DNA from: Parelaphostrongylus tenuis
Taxonomy: Eukaryota > Nematoda > Chromadorea > Rhabditida > Metastrongylidae
Direction of reading: 5' to 3'
Assembly: GCA_019055375.1 (NCBI GenBank)
Contig: JAHQIW010000960.1
Coordinates: 1-64,000 of the forward strand
DNA length: 64,000 nt
Shown here one piece after another: positions 57,073-64,000 of the stretch (positions are counted from its first letter, which is position 1; every line of letters starts with the position of its first letter). A program made the translations under genes and the position numbers. A model generated the notes under the pieces. That model made no database searches. It was not told the origin of the DNA and saw only the letters and a list, made by a program, of their open reading frames with translations.

Positions 57073-58439
57073 ATCAATTTGAATACACGGATTTCTAGAG
57101 GCTTTCCTCTCTGAAAAAAAAAACTTCCTCCTCAAACTTTGGCAAACATTCCAAACCTTAATATCGGCAACTTTGAAAGTCTTTTCATTTATACAGAGGT
57201 GCTTACTGTGTAGTAGCAGCAAAAATAAAATTTTATGTCACACACTAGTTTGGTTTTGCTGCTCGACCAGGGATCCTTGGCTAGCTTTCGCCGAATTAAG
57301 TCATAAAATAGCCCAAATCTCGAATTTTCGATGTTGACATTGGTCTATTGGAAGACTTCTCATAGAATGCTGTTAGTTTGAAAAAGATTACTTATCTTTG
57401 GATTGACTATCCCGCAGGTTGAACATAATAGCTCATTTGTTTGGCAGTGCGAACCGAAAGAGTGCACCTGTAGAAAGATAGAACAACTTATCTTACAATT
57501 TTCTTACATAAGAGAGAACTAGAAATTTTTCCGAAACCGATCAAAATTTCGAAAAATTAGTGACGAAAAAACTGCGCACCTCTTAAATAAACTGTAGTGA
57601 GCAGCAATATCAAAAATGTGAGAACGAGTCGTGTGTGTTTTCACTCGATAGCTGATTGAAAAAAAGGGCTCATAATAGGAGAAGCGAGAGACAAAGAGGG
57701 GCAATTTTTGCGCTTAATATTTTACGGGAAGACCCTTGCTTGGAACTTTGAGCCAGTTTCTCATCAACGTATTGATTTGGCTCATCGCACGATCTCTGTC
57801 AGTGCATTTCATTCTCGTGGAAGACGCGCAAGGTCATGTTCATACTCAGGAAATATACCTCCACTGACATCGTTAACTATGGCCAAACCAGCTTGCTGTC
57901 TACTCTTTATACCTTCATTTAAGATTCGAACAGTACTGATGGTACCCTGGAAGAAGGGTTTAAGCAAAAGAGCGGAATTTCAGAGAAATTTCTCTGTCAA
58001 TAGATCAGTTTCTACCATAGCAAGGCCTTACTGAAGGGTAGCTAGAAAAAGAGGTGTTCTTTATCACTTTTATCAATTTGAAAAAAGGCTCAAATTTGAG
58101 TTGAAACAGAAGCACTCAAAGAAGCATAAGAATGAAGATCGTATATCTGAACATATTTTCACGACAATGTGTTATTTCATCATAAAAAATGAAGCTGTCA
58201 TCAGTGGCGTTGTTCGTGCACCTTTGCATTATTACAAAGCCTTTCATGATTGTATTTGAAAACAATTCTTACAGATATGGGAGTTATGGGAAATATCTAT
58301 AACAATACTACAGTCTCACCCTGAAAACTGAAATGTGCTTGTAGCTACAGGGTGCGAGAAAATGTTCTGGAAATTTTTTATTTTCTTAGCTTTAGTACTG
58401 ATCTGGTGTCTTTTCATCAAAATCGATAGTTTCGTAGAA
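57073..58439. other. No gene recognised
   Basis: A 108-codon plus-strand frame (57,708-58,034) and a minus frame (57,519-57,704) have no recognised motif. Confidence 0.4.
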
Positions 58440-59560
58440 TCATTTGTTTAATTTTGGTCCAGGACTTGTTTTGGTTATTTGTCTATATTTGGCTGTGTTC
58501 AAGTTATGGATCATAAGAATGAACGTATCACAGTAGTTAAGTTGCACAAGGCGGGAATGAAAACAGCGGACACTGTTGAAATCGAGTGGATTAAATTAGC
58601 AAGTGCCTGTAGAACCGTGAAACGCTTCAAAGAGACTGACGGATTTGAAAACCGCTTTTGAAAATAATGTCCAACCACCTCGTCTGCTCTAGAAAACATT
58701 AAGAAGATCCGTTTCCGTATTCAACTAGAATCAAAACGCTTGATAGGCAAGATGCCACAGAATCTCGGGGTCAAAGAGACGAGGAGAGTCTGCAACATTG
58801 TTGAAGCAAGCTGAAACTGCGCAGCTATAAGATCGCTCGTGTTCACTTTTGGGCAAAAGAAAAAGCGGCTTCTGGAGGCTCGTCGAATGATTCATTTGAC
58901 ACCTGGCAGTCGTTGTCGAAGGTGCCTTTTACGGCATGACAGGATATTCACGGTCGAACTAGTCCACAATTGACAAAATAGCCACAAACTTCTTTAGAAG
59001 GATCAGAAAAAGTCTGAAGTAACAAAAACCATGAGCCGCAGTTGTTTCCCTACCTTTTGTGGTGGCCTGGGCGGCATTTGCGCCTCCAAGAGGACGCTGT
59101 TGGTCCTCATTAACGAAAACGTGAAAACCATTGCCAGCCAGCTATTAACCAGCAAGTTTTACGGGGGCGCACTATAGCCTTGAAGTACACAACACTTTGA
59201 CAACGACAAATATTTGCACTTCAACAGGTCTGAGCTCCTGCACAATCGGCCCGCTGTCGAACGATTGCCAAATTGTCAAGAGTTATTCCCAGGCGTTTGA
59301 GCAGGTCATTTGGTCGTCACTGGCCAGATCCAAACTCAATGCTTACTTCATTTGATCCAAACCCGGAGGAAAAATTCGCTGCTGATTGCTTCACTACTGT
59401 AGGCGCGCTTAAAACGGCTCTAAACACGAGCTTAAAACGAAGTTGCGGTAAAAACATGTGGTGAGCAACGTTGGATTTTCTTGCAAAAGAGTTCATAAAT
59501 GTAGAGGATAGAGGAGACCAATTTTAAGGATTTGCTATAAATTTTTTGTTCATTGTTATA
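58440..59560 (+). mobile_element. Dead Tc1/mariner-type transposon
   Basis: The plus strand from 58,504 reads MDHKNERITVVKLHKAGMKT, then CRTVKRFKETDGFENRF: the helix-turn-helix DNA-binding part of a Tc1/mariner transposase. Later pieces in order are ENIKKIRFRI (about 58,698), YKIARVHF (about 58,829), DIFTVELV-like DNA (about 58,946), RKDQKKSEVTKTMSRS (about 59,000), VVAWAAFAPP-like DNA (about 59,060) and LARSKLNAYFI-type DNA corresponding to WPASSPDLNPMDF (about 59,317-59,350). Many stops and small indels; no catalytic triad can be read through. Confidence 0.85.
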
Positions 59561-60416
59561 TATGTTGATCTAGTAAACGTAATGTAACACTCAGAATTTG
59601 CAATGTTTTTACTGAAATTTCGCAGTGTCATGATGTTTCAGATGAACCTAAGAGAATTGAATGGTGAGCAAAAATTCGACCTCAAACGGAAATTGAATCC
59701 GCATAAGTTGAACAGTTAAAAAATTCACCTTAAATGGGAATTGGCATCAAAGCACTGTGAAAAAATTTGATAAAAACATTACAGATAGTGAGCATCAATA
59801 TCACAATGGCTGGCAGCTTAACTGGGTTTACAAGCGATATCGCATACCCGACGAGACCTGTTAAAAGTTGGTGGCTGATAGCGATCATGGAGATATTGAG
59901 AAGAGTGATGGTGCAAATGTGCCTCGCTGGTGTAGTGGTAGCACACGCTTCAAGTATGGTGTGAAACGCGGATTCAACTCCCGTCTGAACTCATGTTTTT
60001 CTCTTAATTTTAGGCAAACGCAATTATTTCTTCAGTTAAGGAAAATTATGTCTTTATGCATATTTTTTTCTACTGTTAGAATGTCCAAGAAAAGTAGCAG
60101 AGCTTTCCTTGTACAATATATATTTGGATAAATCCAAACCATTAATTTTTGAGGAGCGCAGTGAACGCGGACTTATCATTTTCTATCCTTTCACATGACT
60201 TACTATGCTAAAGGGTCGAACAAGGGCAAGTTTTCCTAGAATTGAAACTTTCCAAATTTCGAGATAGAATTTTGGAGCAAGCATCAAGTTGAAATTCAAC
60301 ACATTGCACACGTTAATGCCGCTTGTTGCTCTGATCAATCAGCACTCACGTGATTTACCAGTTTATTGCTGCTTATATGTTGCGACAAATTGCCTCAAAC
60401 AAATCTTTTTGCATTT
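59561..60416. other. 3' flank of copy C; tRNA-like segment inside
   Basis: No gene recognised apart from the tRNA-like segment at 59,924-59,986. Open frames at 59,767-59,964 and 59,868-60,131 are produced across that segment. Confidence 0.45.
59924..59986 (+). repeat. tRNA-like segment (SINE head or tRNA pseudogene)
   Basis: TGGTGTAGTGGTAGCACACG is a good A-box/D-arm sequence, and GGATTCAACTCCCG a good B-box/T-arm, with about 20 nt between them. The acceptor stem does not pair convincingly, so a functional tRNA is unlikely. Confidence 0.6.
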
Positions 60417-61964
60417 TCAGCTTTCGCCGACAGTGGCTCTTGCAGAAAAGAAGTGCGATCCGAATGGACCAGATGCCAGCATTCGTATCGCTCTGTCCAC
60501 AACACTTTGCCACATCATTCTCGACCAATTCGACATGGTAATATTTGAGGTCTACACAAATTCTTTTAGTTGCAAAACAAAGTTGAATCAGGAAGAGAAA
60601 GCTGTATTGACCGAAAGAGTTCCTGAGATTGACGTATGATTGACGGGAATAGGTTCCACCATTGTCATTGCTGCCATACATTTCGCGGCCGCATTCGACA
60701 TATTGATGCAAATTCCTGTCACTGTGTCACCGACAACGATGCAACCACTATCCATCATCGGGACTGCAATAAACTATTTCTCTCAGAAAGACAATTTTGT
60801 TTCATACAACAGAATATTAAGAACAAAACTAGAACGAATTGTGCAACCATTTTCCATTATTTTTCCTGCTCTTTTAACCACTTCCTCCCATATTGGATAC
60901 TGCGTCATTCTTCAAAAAAATATGCGAGAAAACCCCGTTTAGAAAAAATCGTCGGTTTTGGAGGTCTTAATTTCAGCTGTATCATGAATATATTCCTCAT
61001 TTAGAACATTCTGCAATGATTTTTGATATTTGTTACTTTCTTAGCAATGATAAAACAGTCCCGCTTTTTGAAAGCTGCTATATATCAGTTTGGAAGCTTC
61101 TGAATAAATGTTGATTATTTAAAAACCAACTATCAGTCATCGCATCTGTTGGACCATTAAGAATTGTCTTGCATAGCCTTGGTTCGTAAGTGATTGTAAC
61201 ATTAAATTGATCCAGAATGGCCGAGATTATAGGATCTGGTAAAAGTGCGCTTCGACCTTGGCGTTCGAGAACATCAAAGACCTGAAGAATAGAGGTTTTG
61301 GTCAGTTAGTAAAGCAAAACTTTGAATATTTTTATCTACATTATGAAAACAACAAAATCCTGATGCTAGAAATTTGACGAGTTGTCAAAAAATGAAAGCT
61401 CATTTCCTACGCCTTATTGCGAAAGAATATCGGAATTCAAGGTTGTCAACTTACGGTTCGCACTGCAAGACGAGATATAAACGCCTGAGCTGCTCCTCTG
61501 GTAGTTGAAATACCAGGAACCTGAGCAGCTGCCATTTCAGTGAAAACCATTTGAACAGGCAAAGTTGTGAAACCGGTGACAGTAAAAGGCCTAGAGCTCG
61601 CTATAACAAAATTTTATAGTGTTTCAGATTGATTGTTTCTGTTTAGTCAAAATTGTAAAATCGCTTTTCTTCAGAACTCTTTAGTTAATCAAAGTTGAAT
61701 CACTCCATCAAATAATCACTTTTGCTGTTTGAAATGCAAGATCTTTCCATCGGAGACTGGGATTGCTCCGGCTTCAAAGTCCTGATAAAATGTTAGAATA
61801 TATTCATTTTACTAAAGTCTATGAACTTCCACTTTAAGAACGAAATAACTGTAGTGAAATAACAATGGTATTACTTTGTCCTGCAGGCATCACCCCACAA
61901 GAAGACGTTGTCGACATTGTGGAAAGAAGTGAAACAGTAAGGTATCGATCGACAGTCTCACCAT
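60417..61964 (-). CDS. Copy C of the secreted protein family (exons 2-5 intact, frameshift in exon 1)
   Basis: Exons on the minus strand: 61,964-61,875, 61,600-61,455, 61,281-61,131, 60,763-60,612 and 60,551-60,417 (TGA), all with GT/AG introns and the family phases. Exon 2 reads SSRPFTVTGFTTLPVQMVF; exon 3 VFDVLERQGRSALLPDPIIS, then TYEPRLC; exon 4 CIVVGDTVTGICINMSN to HTSISGTLS; exon 5 TSNITMSNWSRMMWQ to FGSHFFSARATVGES. Exon 1 is 90 nt, where 88 or 91 would keep frame. The ATG at 61,964 starts MVRLSIDTLLFHF but runs into TGA, while the CGVMPAGQ end is in another frame. The site aligned to copy A's start codon is ACG. It is either a recent pseudogene or a one-base consensus error. It would be secreted if repaired; function unknown. 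Confidence 0.75.
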
Positions 61965-64000
61965 GCTTGTAAAAATATTCGTTATTGGCTCTCAAAGATC
62001 TAAAAATTTTAGTAGTGAATTGTTAACAATTCCCACCTTTGCATTACTCCATTCACATGTAAACAACGGACTTGGCACCGTGCACTTGATAGTGAGTGAC
62101 GCCAGTGTAAGAGCTTTTATTCTTTTCAAGAGCTGTGAAGGATACCAAACATCCCACATAGAAAGATTCTTGTAATAATCAAATGAAATATCCTAATCTA
62201 GTGTACGAGGGGATCGGTTAATGAGGTAGCATGCATGACAAACGTTAGATGGCAATAAGGTGCGTAAGACTTATCTCTTAATAAAAATGTCAGCAAATGC
62301 TTCAAATCAAGTGGAGTGGCTGTAATTTGGTTCCCGCCTTCCGTTCTGAAGCTGCGACGTGTAATTTTGACTTTCCCATAAATAAAATAAATGAGAGCGG
62401 CAGAACGCCGAAATGACAAATATTTTCCTATTAGAGAATCTGCACAAGAGGAAATCAGTTGACGAAAACGAAACACATTAATCGGAGCAAAACTTTTTGG
62501 CAACGAAATTTTGAGAAACAGAAATTGTGATAATGTGGCTTTGAAGTTTTCATTAGTCTCTCACATTTAGTACGCTTATGAAATCTCTTTTGTTGATGGA
62601 GGATCCGAATGATACACAAAACGAGCTCTTACATAGTTTCAATGGATTATTTGGAAACAAGTGAGGAATGCGGTCTCACCTTGATCCCACCAATATAAGA
62701 AAAATAAAGAGAAATCGCGACAGATTTGGGCTTCGCGAGAGGAAATTTCTATAATTCATCAAATAATGTTGCCAGGCGTCAGAATGCTACACTTTCATAG
62801 AATCGCCCATGAATGCAATGAGAAAGTACAGTGGACGTTTGTAAGAGCGCATTTAATGTAATGCTGAGTACAGGCTTCCTTACTCACTTTTTGAACGTTC
62901 TAACCATCGCATTAAGTGGAACGCCTATGGAAAACCTCTAATTTTTTGCAAATTCTCTGCAATGTGCAGACAAATCATCAAAGACTGTATTGGTAATAAC
63001 GAAGCTTTCACTCTTCAGTGAATTACTCAAAAATCAGCTTCGGAATAGATTACCAGAAAACTCCGATATGCTGATTTTTGAAACAAGAAGTTGTTTTGAG
63101 ACATTTTGCATCTTAAGCTTTGAAGTAATCGCAAAATGATGGCGCTTTGAGGTAAACAACGTTGCTTATTATATAAAAACATTGCAGCTTGAAACATCGG
63201 CTGATGCTTTCAGTTTCTAGTGCTCACTAATATCAGTGACTACTCTGCTCCAACAGTTTGCTGATTAGATAGTAAAAGAACTCCTCATCCTTTCCCAGAA
63301 TTACTTTTGTTAGCGCTGGTTTGGATGTTTCATTCTGGAAAGCGTTTCAGTAGTTGAAGAAAGAAATGCCTCGCTTTACTCCACTATGTTACCTTTCTAA
63401 CCTATAACGTAATAGTTCTCTTTTGTCGTTCGTTAAGTAACACAATGAAAGCACCGTTAGCTCTGTAGAATAACTGGCTCTGTACTAATTTTAATGAAGG
63501 CCGAACGGAGCTGGATAAGAATTTCTTGTTGCAGTAGTCTCTTGCTGCTCTAGCTGAATTCTGAGCGCTGCCCAGTTTCATTGCAACATCGTCCTGCACT
63601 ATACATGCAATGGTATCCTATTTAGAGAATTTTCAATATTTTTGTAAAAACTGTTCTATCATAATCCATGTCAGCACGACTGCCTCACATTCCTACTTCG
63701 GACTGCAGTATACTATTCATCACGTCACCTTAGCGAGGCAGGAGTCCGATATAGGAGTCCAATATAGGAGGGTAACGGGTGATGCACTACGTCATTCGTA
63801 CGTTGCTTCACCATACTTGATTTCAGTCATTATGACTGCAGTGAAGACCAAAATCGCAAGAAGAATATTCAGTTTGGGCACTCGACTCAACTCGCCGTGA
63901 CTGATGAATTCAGAACCGTTGTTTTGTTAGCCACAATTAGATTTCACAGCAACCTTAAGTAAGGTCATCAATAAAACAAACTGACAATAAAATATAGTAC
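61965..64000. other. Upstream of copy C to window end; no gene recognised
   Basis: A 101-codon minus frame (62,198-62,503) is unassigned. Near the end, the minus strand at about 63,880-63,800 reads VPKLNILLAILVFTAVIMTE, which looks like a signal-peptide core, but no start codon or following exon can be fixed within the window. Confidence 0.35.

Noticed and set aside
59924..59986. Functional tRNA gene
   Set aside because: A- and B-box-like sequences are good, but the acceptor stem does not pair and related segments sit in transposable elements.

Overview
This window looks like nuclear DNA of a nematode, most likely a strongylid (clade V) and quite possibly a hookworm. The evidence is AT-rich DNA, small exons with GT/AG introns, and a dense load of RTE-type retrotransposons, Penelope-like elements, mariner/Tc1 elements and tRNA-derived SINEs. 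The species call is inference. There are no bacterial-style genes.

The only host genes I can build are copies of one small secreted-protein family with a shared five-exon design: a signal-peptide exon ending in C-G-V-M/I-P-A-G-Q, then exons of about 150, 150, 155 and 135 nt, with intron phases 1-0-1-0. Copy B (36,990-43,339, minus) is intact and encodes 226 residues. Copy C (60,417-61,964, minus) is intact except for a frameshift in exon 1. Copy A (8,345-9,641, minus) has two frameshifts in exon 4. Copy D (52,097-53,638, plus) has lost a splice donor and has several frameshifts. Copy E (48,603-49,085, plus) is a two-exon relic. I cannot name the family or its function.

Layout. From 1 to 8,205 the sequence is abnormal: rich in plus-strand G runs and, where it can be anchored, an inverted, insertion-inflated copy of 19,548 to about 21,380. 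This is probably uncorrected read sequence rather than biology. Copy A follows, with a diverged tandem repeat 5' of it (10.1-12.4 kb). From 15 to 36 kb is mostly transposon debris: Penelope-like endonuclease ends (15.7-16.5, 30.5-31.4, 33.6-34.0, 35.6-36.05 kb), RTE copies (17.1-18.35, 23.5-26.9, 28.8-30.4 kb), two SINEs and several inverted-repeat elements. Copy B fills 37-43.3 kb; its 5-kb first intron holds a dead mariner and two inverted-repeat elements. From 45.5 to 48 kb is another RTE fragment and the best-preserved Penelope-like copy. From 48.6 to 62 kb, copies E, D and C alternate with small terminal-inverted-repeat elements containing tRNA-like segments and with a dead Tc1/mariner.

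The most interesting signal is a set of hammerhead self-cleaving ribozyme motifs. Two families of non-coding inverted-repeat elements carry hammerheads with the CTGAnGA core, a base-paired stem II, GAAA and a palindromic stem III. In one family stem I shows a compensatory base-pair change between copies. A third, minimal hammerhead with a one-base-pair stem III lies just downstream of the GIY-YIG endonuclease of each Penelope-like copy. About a dozen motif instances, intact to decayed, lie between 15.7 and 46 kb.
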